Below are positions 12,086 through 23,764 of a stretch of 64,000 nt of DNA, in pieces. Under the pieces are notes generated by a model, which was not told the origin of the DNA, ran no database searches, and saw only the letters and a list, made by a program, of their open reading frames with translations. Positions within the stretch are counted from its first letter, which is position 1. Each line of letters begins with the position of its first letter. The position numbers and the translations under genes were made by a program. This DNA is from Pyxicephalus adspersus. Its lineage: Eukaryota > Chordata > Amphibia > Anura > Pyxicephalidae. The DNA lies in contig NC_092862.1 in NCBI RefSeq assembly GCF_032062135.1, forward strand, positions 47,245,347 through 47,309,346. The letters run 5' to 3'.

Positions 12086-13998
12086 TGTTGCTTATCTCTT
12101 CTCTTGTTCCATATATATTGTTTATATATCTATTATTATGTTATTTATAATGTCATTTTATTCCCATTTTTATGTAATTGATATTTCTATTTTCTTACCT
12201 ATGCTCATTATTTGTCATTTTTACACTTTATTGATAGACTTATGTACTGCATGGCATCATCAGAGTCAGTGGGCATTTTTTATCATTGACTGGGTGGCAA
12301 TACTACATCATTTCTCATCCAAACAGTTTGTTAAATCATATAAATGGGGTTTTTAAATTATTTTCAGTCACAGGGATGTTGACCCAGAACAAAAATGTTT
12401 TTAGGTCTAAGGTTGGTTTGTGCCTTATTTAGTTCCTGTTGACTTTAGCAGGCTCCTTTATGCTTCCTTCTTTTTTACTCATCTGTTTTATTTATAATAG
12501 CTTCCAATCTTGCCGCCCCATCTCTCTGCTTGTTATTTCTCTCAATTAGTTCACAAGCCCTGTCATTTGCCACAACTGTAATAATAAATGCAAAGGCCTA
12601 TTGTCTCTAAAGGCAACATTTCTGGCTCTGGTTCCCTAAGCATATGAGCTGCTCTCTTTTATTTACATGGCATCATCAATATAATCTAATCCCAATGATT
12701 GTAATGGTATGCAATATGCAGTGTAATGTTGTAGCCATGTGTAAAGAAGAATCACACACTGAATATAAGATGTATATGTGAAGAGGATACAAGATGACCT
12801 GCTGGTAACTAAATTATGTCCTACAAATGCCAAGAAACCATTTCAGTGACTGGCTTTCAATGGCTCCAGGTGCCTACTATTCTCTAGTATACCCTGACGT
12901 GAGGCAAAATATGCAAAACAATCCTCAAAATGTATCTGTCCCCTATGTCTTTATGTGTTTTTTTCTTGCTGCTTTTAGTTAACGGATACTGATCAAATTG
13001 TTTTTTAACATTACTGAGCTGTTTCCAGGTAATTTGGCATCTGATTATATCAGATAATTATGTATAAGATATATTAACATCTCGCTTAGTTTGGATAGAA
13101 ACCCATTTGTTTATAATGTATACAGTCATAACCTCGAGCAGTTTTCTCCTTGGCATACATAGAGTAAATGTTGATTATGCTAAAATATAGAACTACATTT
13201 AACAAAGGAACAGTGAAATGCCATCCAATATTTTATGTAATATCAAAGGGAGGTGAGAACACTGCAACTGTTTTGTTCAACAGCTCATCAATAATTCAGC
13301 TGCACAAGCACATAGCAGTTGAATTCAGGAGGAAGAAGAAATTATCCTTAAAATCATAGCTTCTGAAGGACTAATAAAGGGTATGTAACAAAAAGGCATA
13401 AAGATTTAACAGCATCATGTTAAGGTCTTTATTGGAATTATTTCCAGTATAACATTTGTAGAAAGACACTAAAATAACCGAAATTCTTACATTATTTCAC
13501 ACGTTTTAGGCCCTTAAATAGTAGACCTTTTATAATGTGGTCATGTAAGGTCAGTTTACGCATCTAAGTGGGGGAGCTTTATGAGGCCCTTATAAGAAAC
13601 TCCTGGCAAATAATTAAAGCTTTTGATGCATATGTATTTTCCTCCTTTGGGCAGGAAGGCTATGCTAGTTCCACACTTTCTATAGTTGGTTGAAATAGCA
13701 ATGCATATACTGTACCAAAACCTGTAACAAAACAATTATTTATTATTGTTTTTTTTCAGAAGGTCTGAAAGGCAACTAGCTATTACCAAAACAAAAAAAC
13801 GCTTATGGGGTTAAACCAAGTCATTTATTAAAGTACAATAAAAGAAATAGATATGCGATATATAGGAAAAACACTCAAGCTAGTCAATCAGAAATCAATC
13901 AACCAATAATAGAAAAAATAATATTTTTATGAAATTAAAATACAGCCCTGTTACTGAAAATGGTCTTCTAAGGGTAAGTAGATGTGCAGCAACTGTGT
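12086..13998. other. Intergenic DNA, no gene seen
   Basis: Only chance-length frames are present. No terminal repeats, tandem arrays or RNA signatures were identified, apart from homopolymer runs. Confidence 0.55.
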
Positions 13999-14036
13999 TA
14001 TGTGTTTTGTGGATCAACGTCCACTTCTTTAGACAA
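13999..14036 (-). ncRNA. Degenerate hammerhead-like motif (Penelope-type)
   Basis: Read on the minus strand: CTAAAGAAG, a hairpin TGGACGTTGATCCA, then CAAAACACATAAC. This has the layout of the hammerhead core found in the terminal repeats of Penelope-like elements (CUGANGA, helix II, GAAA). Two core positions are changed here (G5 to A in CUGA; G12 to A in GAAA), so it would not cleave. A better-preserved sibling lies at 55156-55183. The surrounding 13.8-14.65 kb may be part of the same dead element, but no reverse transcriptase is visible. Confidence 0.4.
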
Positions 14037-16182
14037 GATCATACAAAAATATAAAAATATATAGTTTAGTATATAGTAAACCATATTTGACATAGAGCAA
14101 ATTAACCAAAATAGAATTCTTGTATTTACCCAAACCGCTGAGCAAATCAATATACCCAATACTGTGATCCCATATTGCTGTCATCCCATTATTAATAAAA
14201 GATGCGTGGATTATGTCAAAGATAAAAAGACATTGTACATCACCCACAAATAACTGTTATTAAATTAAACCAAAGGTCCAATTCCAAAATGACCAAACTA
14301 CAAATAGAGATTTTAACGGTGTGGAGAGTGTGCAGACATATTTATGGAGACTTGTCAATGGATCACAGAATCAAGGAGGATTAGTTAAAAATATAAATAA
14401 ATAGTCTAGGGCACCAGCACCACTGCACATAGCTCATAGAGAGACTGACACAGAAGTAATGACAGCGCCAAAAAATGTTCCCAAATAAAGTAAAGAAATA
14501 AATAGAATAACATGCTAGTATTAAATCCAAAATAAACAACACTGCACATGGTTTGATGAAAAAGCCAGCCAATAAATAGTAATAGCAACAAAAATACTTG
14601 GAAAAGAAGGATGCTTAGTAAAAAAAAATATTCATCCCAGTAGTTCTTCACAAAGCTTTAGCATAGCTCTGCAACAGTAGCCAGATGATACCATAGAGCT
14701 GCAATGACATGATTTAAGTCAGAGAGTTGCAGAAACAATGCAATAAATTATACTAGTTATCAGTTTTTCCTATAGGTTTTTCCAAATTGATCTTTTTCAC
14801 CATTACTGAATTATCATATATTTTTCTGCACTATGTCTCTGAATCAAGGTGGTCATCTTGATAAAGCTCCACAGAATAAATAAAGTAAGGCTAGGAATAT
14901 CTTTCCACTCCAACTCTTCAGGCACAGCTTCCTCTACATAAGAACAGAAAACAGTACATTACTGGCACCAGATGTTTTAAAATATATTGATACAGGCCCA
15001 GTAATTTCATTCTTTTACAGTATAAAATTACTGGGAATTCAGTAGAAAAGGAATTTTGAATACGATACTGTTTAGGCATCACTTTTTGAGTTTAGATCTA
15101 CTTTGTAGCACTAATTTATGTTTTTGTGTGTGAAGTTTTAAAACTTTAGACACTTATGATGCTTCTTTTAGTAAATTCAGCAGTGAATGTGATTTAAGTT
15201 CCTATTAGTGGTCTATATTTCCATATCTGAAAAGTTTTTGACAGCTTTCTATTGAGCTGCTACTCACATAGTCTGGCTATTCGATTGGTAGTGGAGTACC
15301 ACTATGTCCATACAGTAAACACTTTTTTTTCTATTAAAGCCTTATTAAAGTCTATAGCTTTCCATATACTGCACAGTTTTTATTTCTGATACACCCATTT
15401 ACAAAATAAATATGCAAAGTTAGGCCACAACTGGAACATTATAAAAATGTCTCACACAGAGTTGTTTTGCATACTGTATTTTTCTGTGTACCAGTCATTC
15501 CCAGCCTAAAGTAACATTGATTCAGCATGATTGTTGTGGTATTTATACCTTATATAACTGCCTTAGTCACGCCATAATGGAACAGCAATAGCAGTGTAAG
15601 AGCCCTGCACTCTTAGCATTCATAGCTGCATGTAAAATTATTAGAATATAATGAGTGGGTAAAAAACACACATGTCTAATGCTGTAGTATTCATGTAAAA
15701 TGTGGCAAATTGACGTATAAAGGACTTTGATTATCCGGTTGAATTCACAATACATTGCTGCAATTCATTTGTTATTCTGCAATTCTTATATACATTCCCT
15801 GCAGAATGTGTTATTGTACTTTATCAGGGGGTTTTATTAGGTGCATTAGGTTATCAATAAGAAGCACAAGTGCAGTAATCTGTGCACCTTACCAGCTCCT
15901 TGCTGTGCATCATTAGAATGTAATCAGCAAGCATGACAGACTATATTGTTTTCAAGCAGCCCAGCGGCCTAGTGTCCTAGAAATGTACATCTACAATATT
16001 TCCAACAGCCGTAATAGCACATTTTGTACAGATGAGCTTGAAATTTAGCTACTCTCCTTAATACAAGGATGACTTCTAATTATGCTCAGAAAGGTTAGGA
16101 GATATGTTATAATTGACAAGTGTTTTTACTATATAGGGACCTAGCCAGAGCAGATAATTCTATTATTATTAATTTTAGGAAA
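14037..16182. other. Intergenic DNA, no gene seen
   Basis: Overlapping minus-strand frames of 60-80 codons at 14.0-14.65 kb are hydrophobic and phenylalanine-rich, as expected from reverse-complemented A-rich DNA; no domain is recognisable. The patch at about 15840-16100 is less AT-biased and is listed as a candidate conserved element in the findings. Confidence 0.5.
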
Positions 16183-16526
16183 CACATTATTATTACACAG
16201 TATTTATATAGTACCATCATATTACACAGCGCTGTACAAAGTCCATAGTCATGTCACTAACTGTACCTCAAAGGAGCTCACAATCTAATGTCCCTACCAT
16301 AGTCATATGTGATTAACGTAGTCTAAGGTCAATTGTTAGGGAGAAGCCAATGAACCTAACTGCATGTTTTTGGGATGTGGGAGGAAACCAGAGTACCCGG
16401 AGGAAACCCACGCAGACACGGGGAGAACCTGCAAACTCCATGCAGATTATGTCCTGGCTGGGGATCAAACCTGGGACCTAGCGCTGCAAAGGCCGGAGTG
16501 CTAACTCCTGAGCCACCGTGCTGCCC
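16183..16526 (-). mobile_element. tRNA-derived SINE with L2-type tail
   Basis: On the minus strand the element begins GGGCAGCACGGTGGCTCAGG, with an A-box-like TGGCTCAGGAGTTAGCAC. A B-box-like GGTTTGATCC sits about 35 bases farther on, matching a split RNA polymerase III promoter derived from tRNA. A conserved body follows (GTTCTCCCCGTGTCTGCGTG, GGGTTTCCTCCGGGTACTC and TTTCCTCCCACATCCC), a block I recognise from many fish and amphibian repeats. The 3' end, CAGCGCTGTGTAATATGATGG with TATATAAATAC and AAT repeats, is an L2-type tail, so an L2 LINE probably mobilised it. Clear target duplications were not found. Confidence 0.85.
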
Positions 16527-18002
16527 ATTACAAAATTACATTACAAAAAGGATACCTATATATCAGACATAAAAAAAAGATAAGTACATACTCATTACCT
16601 GCCCTAGGTGCAGTACGGGTAGTATACGGGTAGAGTGTAAACCATTTACCTTTTGACCTCTAGGGAGATATCTAGGAATCACCAGAAGCCATATATACTT
16701 TATGTTCAGGTGACTACAGAAACTGTTGGCACTCATACCAAGTATTGAAAAACTGAGTATGTGTACCATAGATGCCGGATGTGAGCCCTTCCATATATTT
16801 TCAGTGATGCGACACAACCACAGCTGCACAGGAAAGGCGTGTGTTATTTAAAAAATAAAGAAATACAAGACCTAGCCGCAGTGACCAGATGTTTAAGTAC
16901 AAGCCAGAACATCAAGCCAGTTTTATTAATGACATGAGTTACCCATTAGCCTTTTGTATCCATACTGTTCAAAAGCATTTATTCCTTTACAGTGATAAAT
17001 GTCTGTAATAATGTTTTATAGCTGGAAAGTTTCTTTAAACACATTTATGATATAAATGTTTATATTATTCTTATTAAACTGTTTAATATCAGGCCTCTAT
17101 TTAGAAGACAGCTGTCCAAGCAAGTTCAGTTGCAAAGAGCCCATCTGCAGGGGTTTCATGGATGGATTTTTAACCTCTTTATCCAAGTATTAGCTGATTG
17201 CTTTATATACAGTGCACTCTTCAAGTGCTCCTTGCCGGTTTTCATCTAGGGTATTTATTCTCTGATCCTCTCTGGTTTATAGAAGTCATCTTGCCTATCT
17301 TGATACAAGTTGGGATAGCAAGGCACAAGATAAAACAGTACTAACCCAATACAATGTCTAATACCAGAGCCTGACTGACACCTAAAAATGAAAAGTCTGT
17401 ATATTCCAGCATTCCATTAAATATCTGCTGTATGTGAGCTTTGCATTATGCTGTGTGCTTTGAAAATAAGGATACAGAAGGAAAAGAGAGGAGTTATGTG
17501 TGCAAAGTGCCTTTTATTGATATCAGCTTCTGTTATAATAGCTACCAGGAGACGCAATAGGATTCCTGTTATAGTGGGGGCCATACTAAAATGTTATGCT
17601 TTTTGAAAGAGCATATCACAGTTAGGAAAGGTAAAGCGTAGAAAACTGTACACAGTAATAGGTACAATAACAGCTTATCTGTTCATTGTTTAAATTGCAG
17701 GTTGATTTCTCAGATAGCTTTTTTCTTTAACAATAGTTTCTCCAAAGTACTACAGCTTGTCCTGTACAAATTCTAATTTCATTCATATTATAAAAAAAAC
17801 ATTCATTGAGTTGTAAGTAGTAAAGAAAACAATTTTGTATATGAATGGAGAAAACAGAAATATTTACCCTAAACATTGATTTTTTCTCCAATATCAAACT
17901 AATGCAGCGACAGTGAATAAAAAAAGCTTTTGTATAAGTAGATTTAATGTATTGTCCTATTATTTAATATATAAAATGTGATCAAGGACTCAAAGGAAGG
18001 GG
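16527..18002. other. Intergenic DNA, no gene seen
   Basis: Nothing beyond chance frames. This is the pre-insertion host sequence on the left of the hAT element. Confidence 0.55.
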
Positions 18003-18010
18003 GTTAAATG
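18003..18010. repeat. Left 8-bp target duplication of the hAT element
   Basis: GTTAAATG immediately precedes the terminus CAGGGCTGTGG and is repeated without change at 24150-24157, right after the opposite terminus. An 8-bp duplication is the hallmark of hAT insertion. Confidence 0.95.
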
Positions 18011-18639
18011 CAGGGCTGTGGAGTCGGAGTTGGAGTCGAGGAGTCGGAGACAATTTTGAGTACCTGGAGTCGAAGTCAATAAAAATGTGCCAACTCAGAC
18101 TACTGATAAATTTAAATTATAATAAAAAAATACAGCAAGCTCAAATGTCCTATTTCACAAACAATAGTCATAATTAGGTACTCCTCTGATGTAATACCAA
18201 AGCCCAGTACATAGTTGTAATTCTACTTGTGTGAAGCTCATCTGAGCTATTATTCAACCTGACATTCACATTATTGTAATCTGGATTATGTACATTACAA
18301 AAAGTGTTTTAATTTTATTTTAGATGTAACGTGTTTAACAAGTTCATTTGAGTGTAAACAAGTGTAATGATATAGATGTAGGTGAGTGCTATGGCCTAAT
18401 GTGTGTTCAGGTGTCCTGTCTGCACTCTCCATATATGCTCCCATCCAGGGCTGAACTTTAACATCATTTTGCATACCACCTAATACTAGGAAGTTAGTTA
18501 AGTGCCCCCCCCTGGTCCTGGAGCCTCCCACTGCCCTGGGGAAACAAAGATAAAGCCAGCAGCGTCTACTCAACTTCCTCTGTCTACTAAAACAGCTTAG
18601 AAGAACTTGGACAGCTTTTTGGATTCAACTATAGGTGTT

Positions 18640-18990
18640 CATGTTTATTTTAAAACTCTATGGCTGCTTGTGTGTACTATGATGGAACGCTGTGTGCATG
18701 TTTCTGGATAAAACTGCAGGGCTATGTGTATGTTTTTGTGTATGGTGCAGGAATGTATGAATGTTTGTGTATAGTGCATGTTATGTGAATATTTCTGAGT
18801 AAAATGTAGGGCTCTGTGTTGTGTGTATAGTATATATGGGTGTGCATGTTTTTCTGTATAGGACAAATTATGTCCATGATTAGTGCAGGGTTATAGCTTA
18901 TTTGTGTGTATAGTGCCGTATTGTATGTATGTTTGCAATAGTGCAGGACTATGTGTATGTTTGTATTTATATCAAAGAATATGCTTGTTA
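18640..18990. repeat. Degenerate tandem repeat in hAT 5' region
   Basis: A unit of roughly 35-40 bp, built on the pattern GTGCAGG(G/A)CTATGTGTATG followed by TTTGTGTATA, recurs about eight times with heavy drift. It lies between the left terminus and the transposase. It may have been a transposase-binding or promoter region, or may simply be a later tandem expansion. Confidence 0.65.
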
Positions 18991-19041
18991 GTAAACCATA
19001 TTTTATATTTATATTTTAGTGAAAGCGGCACCCCATTCACA

Positions 19042-19880
19042 ATGGCAAAAAGTCTGTCAACAAACACGATAAAGTCTTCTGTGTATGAACACTTTACATT
19101 ATCAAGTGATGGGAAACATTACGTGTGCCAATATATTTTTGAAGATGATGGTGAAAAACAATGTGATGCAAAAATTAGCAGTTTCAGTGGGTCTAACAAA
19201 AATGCACTTACAAAAGCATCAAATTTAAAAAGACACTAGCAGCGGTGTTAGAAGTTGTGAATAGGAAAGATATCATTGAAAATATTCCATTTATTTCTGG
19301 GATAAAAAATGTTCAGAAATCTACTGGGAACCAAACATAACTAAGAAGATTCTTTATATCTGACAAAGTTACCATAACAATGACACCAGAAAAATTCAAA
19401 AACCACATTATTAAACTGGTAGTAAAATATAGTGTACCAATACCCTTCTTTTCACAGCAAGCATGTTTGGGCCCAAATGGAGAAATGGCTAAAAAACAAT
19501 GTGTTTCTCTGGAAAGAGAAAGTATAAGGAAACTTATAATTGAAGAGGCCAAATGTAAAAAGGAAGAACTACGAAAAAGTCTGAAGGGACATTTTGTCTT
19601 CATAAAAATGGATGCATGCACATGTCACAGAGTCAATTATTTTGCTAAAAATGTTAGATTTGTTGATGAAAATAATAAAACAATAACGCGAACCTTGGGA
19701 GTAAAGGACACCCAGGCACGTCACACCTGTGACTATCTTCAGAAGTGAGTGGAGGATGTTCTAGAAGATTTTGAAATTAAAAAGGAACAGATTCTATGTA
19801 TTGTGACAGATAATGCTTCTAATATGTTGAGCACAATTGAGAAAATGAAGAAAGTAGATGAAAAAAGTGACAGACAGATA
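19042..19880 (+). pseudogene. hAT transposase, N-terminal and central part (broken)
   Basis: The frame from ATG 19042 encodes a BED-type zinc-finger region (SSVYEHFTLSSDGKHYVCQY, then C and KRH), which binds the transposon ends. TAG at 19237 truncates it. The homology continues after a frameshift and picks up at 19380 with residues typical of the catalytic N-lobe (PIPFFSQQACLGPNG; HFVFIKMDACTCHRVNYFA), ending in a TGA at 19746. It resumes as FEIKKEQILCIVTDNASNM, where the D of TDNASNM is the expected second catalytic aspartate. At 19881 the TTAA-type element interrupts the frame. The domain calls rest on motif recognition, not a search. Confidence 0.85.
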
Positions 19881-19884
19881 TTAA

Positions 19885-21040
19885 CCACCTGGGCGTTTCA
19901 CTGATGTCTGGATTTCTGTACCAAAAGCGGTACACTGTTTTTCATGAAAATTTTTTTTTTTAAATTGTAGACCTGTAACTTACAGAAATATGTCCGAACA
20001 AGGGTCTAGTAGATATCCTGAATATAATAAAGTTTGAAACACACAATCATGTAAAAAACAAATTAACTTTAAAACTAAAAAACACAAATAAAATTACCTA
20101 ATAAACTAAAAAACACAAATATCAGCTTAAACAATAATGCATAAATAATTAAAAAATACTGAAAATGCAATTATTCAGTATACTGTATAGTACCATATTT
20201 TCCTAAAACACCTCCCTAGTGTGGTAAATTTTAAAACAGAGTCCAACGTCACATACCTATAGAAAAAACCACATAAATAAAGTTTGTATTATTTTGTATT
20301 GGATTGGATACAGGATTTTGTATTGAATCCAATACAAAATATTTGAATTTCCAGCTACGACCCCCGTCGATGGACGTATGCACTGACATCAACAGCAATT
20401 GCAGAGGGACGCGTACACGAATGCCGGGTGTTCTAATTCTTTCCATACTTCCATGCAAAAAAAAAAAACAAAACATTTTTTGCATGGAAATTTATTTTAG
20501 ATTGTAGGCTATAATTCTTAGGCATAACTCACCGAAATTTGTCCAAAATTTATTAAATTTATTAATAAATAAATAATAAACAGTATAAAAAAAAAAATCT
20601 TCAAAAAAAATAGTGTATAATGCAATGTAACTGTACAGTAGCTTATATAATATATATATAACACAATTATATGTATATTATAAAGATTTCTTTGTATTGG
20701 ACTCAATACAGCTTTTTTGTATTGAATTCAATACAAAGTTATTTGAATTTCCCACCCCGCCTCCCGCCCGCACCGAAGCGCGCAGCGACGTCACCGGGAA
20801 ACCCCAGAGATCGTCACTGCACACACCGGATGAAGACAGAAGAGGACAGACATCTCCGGAGGAGCTGCGGGGACAAGGTAAGTATTTTTTTTCAGTTGTA
20901 ATCCGATTGTCATACAATGTTGTATCGGATTGCATTGTAACGCTTGTTTATAATTTTAGCTACCCTGCGCCTGGTTCGGGGTAACAGATAGTAGCAAGTT
21001 TTCTTACCCCGAACCAGGTGCGGGCTAACCGCCCAGGTGG
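19885..21040. mobile_element. TTAA-target composite miniature element in hAT coding sequence
   Basis: It is flanked by TTAA (19881-19884) and TTAG (21041-21044, one change). The termini are inverted repeats: CCACCTGGGCG on the left and, inverted, CCACCTGGGCGGTTAGCCCG on the right. The right end also holds a perfect 15-bp stem hairpin, CCTGGTTCGGGGTAA with TTACCCCGAACCAGG (20971-21017). Inside are two diverged copies of one module: ATGGAAATTTATTTTAGATT and GAAATTTGTCC near 20480-20550, against a degraded copy near 19945-19995, plus repeated blocks around TTTGTATTGAATCCAATACA. This suggests insertion of one family member into another. Rejoining the flanks restores the hAT reading frame across the site. 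The piggyBac or Kolobok class is undecided. Confidence 0.8.
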
Positions 21041-21707
21041 TTAGGGGAAGACAGTTCTGTAGGAATTGGAGAAAGTGAAAGCGAAGAGAATAGTGACATT
21101 TTAGATAACATTGTTTTGGTTAATAGCTGATGGCATTGTTTTTTCAATGAATAACTGAGTGAATCTCTTACTGGATAATCAAATCTTGCTAGCTGCTATT
21201 TATGTTGATCCAATAAGCCGAATTTTGTTGAGCGATGACCAGACTGATACAGCAAAAAAGGCCCTTAATGATGTAGCAGTTCGCATGAAGGGATTACTAC
21301 CTGAAACAACACCACTGGATGAATCTATAAGAATTGGTAACTCAGGATCCTTATCTTCAAATGAAGAATTAGACTTTGATTCCTACTTGGACAAAATGGA
21401 ACTTTCAACAGTAAAGCAACGTCGCATATGTGTGAAAGATAAACGACCAGAAAATGTCCAAATAAAATGATTCCAGCAGGAGTGTTTTAAAGAATTAAAA
21501 GAAGTAGAAATGTATGATCGCTCATCAAAACTGACTGTAGAAGAATCCATCCTTGTTTATCGTGAGATTATTAGTGATGTGGCTAGCACTGTAACAGCAA
21601 TGCCACCCACCCAAGTCAGTTTTGAAAAACTTATTTCAGCTCTAAAAATAGTCAGATTTAAGAGCTTCTATGAAAGAGGATCTGGCAGAAGCAATTCTGT
21701 TTCCTAG
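21041..21707 (+). pseudogene. hAT transposase, C-terminal part (broken)
   Basis: Just after the inserted element the frame continues as GEDSSVGIGESESEENSDIL, then shows stops and an apparent deletion where the insertion domain should be. From 21159 it reads LLLDNQILLAAIYVDPISRI and continues to about 21470, matching the L.AA..LDPR region before the third catalytic residue. The last part (21510-21707) includes PPTQVSFEKLISALKIVRF, the conserved C-terminal hAT dimerisation motif. A TGA at 21468 separates these two pieces. The gene ends with a normal-looking C terminus followed by AATAAA-containing sequence near 21950. Confidence 0.85.
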
Positions 21708-21990
21708 AACAACACTACATTGAGTTAGTTTTGGATTGTATTTAACAGCTATTCTACTCTACAAATATATTCCAAGTTTAATATATAAACTGTTTTAGGT
21801 TTTCCAGTTTTTGTTTTTGTTCATGTAGTCAAGCTTTGTTTTTGTTTTAAAACTACCAAAGAATGTGGTTCATATTTTTAAACTGGTAAAGTTCCTGATT
21901 TTTATGCATTCTATGCTACTACTTTATAGCCACTTAATAAAAACAATAAATAAAACCTTATTGTTTTAATTTTTTTTGTCTTTTGTGTAA

Positions 21991-22478
21991 CCTCCCTAGT
22001 GTTTTAATTCCGTTCAAATTTCCATGCAAAAAGCGTTACATTTTTTTTGCATGGAAATTTATTTTACATTGTAGGCTACAATTCATAGACATAACTCACC
22101 AAAATATGTCCAATATTTAAAAAATGTAATCATACCCTTTAAATAAAAAAACACAAAAATCTGTTAAAAAATGTGTAATTTAAGTGTACAGTAGCATATA
22201 TAATATAATTATATATATATTATATGAAAATTTATTTGTATTGGACTCAATACAGCTATTTTGTATTGAATCCAGTACAAAACTATTTGAATTTCCTACC
22301 GATCCCCATAACCACACCATTGCATGCACTGACGTCACCGAGAAACCCCGAACAGACGTGCCCCCAGGAGCTGTGGGGACCAACAGAACTATGGGGGACA
22401 ACAACGGAGCAAGGTAAGTGGGTTTTATTTAGGTTAATGCTACCCCCAGTAGCTACCACTGGATTAACACTAGGGGGG
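21991..22478. mobile_element. TTAA-target miniature element, sibling of 19885-21040
   Basis: It begins CCTCCCTAGTGTTTTAATTC and ends with the inverse of CCCCCCTAGTGTTAATCC; flanks are GTAA and TTAA, a target duplication with one change. It shares its interior with the element at 19885-21040: a hairpin of CCATGCAAAAA with TTTTTTGCATGG, TTGTATTGGACTCAATACAG, TATTTGAATTTCC and a TGACGTCA palindrome near 22331. No coding sequence. It lies just 3' of the hAT transposase remnant. Confidence 0.8.
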
Positions 22479-22778
22479 TTAAACTGGCCCATACAGTAGA
22501 GTGTCAGCTTCCTAGCCAGTAGTTCTGTGGTTAAATGGCGTGTATGTTGCCTTCCTTTAATCAATGTGGAAAATGCATGAGCATATTACAGTAATTCTCA
22601 TTTTATCTTCACACTTTTGCATTCAAACTTTACACTTTTGCAACCAAACTTCAAAAAAAAATTAAACCCCCTAATTATTTATAAATCAATACATGTATTA
22701 TTAAAATAAATATAACACAATATTTTTACCATAAAAGTTTTTCTCAAGAAACAGTTAAAAGTACACTATTGGTGCTTT

Positions 22779-23660
22779 CTAATAAAGCACCCAAATTATT
22801 AGCCTATATCTTCTTACTACTTCTTTCCATTTAGAAAACATGTTCACAACAGGATTAAGAAATGGAGAGTATGGCGGTAAAAATAAGAGTTTGTGTCCCT
22901 TACTGTCAACCAAGCTCTTTGCCTGGCTAGTTTTATGAAAGGGGACATTATCCATAATTAGGATGACATGCTAAACACTCTTTTCACTAAAAAAATTCAA
23001 AACCTCATCAATAAAACACAGGAATGCTTCTTGAATAAATGCTCGAGCTTGTGACTTAAAGTGGAGGGTCCCATTTTTATTCCTCACACAACAAATTGAA
23101 TAATTTCTCGAACACACTCCAGCCACAACATGCACCCCCCTTTGCCCAATAGGAGATCTTCCCCTTCTGGTTCTCATTGAGATGTTAAAACCTACTTCAT
23201 CAAGAAAGTATATGTTTTTTCCATCTTCCTTAGCAATGAGATCAAGGTTTTTGTTAGCATAGCTAAGCCTTTCTTGAAGAGAGTGGGAATCATTGTGCCT
23301 TGCAGGAATGAAAAAAGTTCTTTTTAATGACAATTGGAATTTATCAATGCATCTATCTATTGTTGAAATAGATACAATTATTCCAAATTTGGCAAATAAT
23401 TGATCCTTCATGTCCCTGAGGATTATTCTGCAATCTTCAGACATTAACTTGCGTAACTCCTCTTTATGGGCTTCATCGAACTTTGAATTTCTCAGACTTC
23501 CTCTTGGTAATTTTTCCACTTTAAAAATTTCCAAACTTTCCACTCATCCGTATAATTTTGGTTGTACGATTACAACCCAAAACCATTGCTATCCGGGAGG
23601 CATCACTTCCATTCAGATAACTCTCTGCCACTCTTTGATGTTCTGCATTACCTAATTCTC
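22779..23660 (-). pseudogene. Tc1/mariner (IS630-like) transposase, inactivated
   Basis: An upstream stretch (about 23650-23544) encodes a helix-turn-helix segment, RVAESYLNGSDASRIAMVLG; a frame break near 23545 then leads into a 190-codon frame. That frame contains IYFLDEVGFNISMRTRRGRS, whose D is the first catalytic residue. A TAG at about 22972 follows, and after it the reading continues VILIMDNVPFHKT (second D) and LLFLPPYSPFLNPVVNMFSK. The canonical motif is PPYSP.LNPIE, so the third catalytic glutamate is replaced by valine. The spacing from the second D to that position is 34 residues, as in DD34E enzymes. At least three independent lesions show it is dead. Confidence 0.9.
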
Positions 23661-23764
23661 TGGCCATAAGGGTAAGTACAATACTAAATAATAACTTTGA
23701 AGATAAAAAGATGAATAATGTTGTTATCTTAAAACTTGGTAAAAATCCCTGAAATAAAGATATT

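Noticed and set aside
14029..14651. Series of overlapping minus-strand frames suggesting a membrane protein
   Set aside because: Hydrophobic composition follows from A-rich plus-strand DNA; frames break repeatedly and share no motif.
16440..16526. Possible functional tRNA gene from A- and B-box-like strings
   Set aside because: It does not fold as a tRNA cloverleaf with acceptor stem and is attached to a SINE body and L2-type tail.
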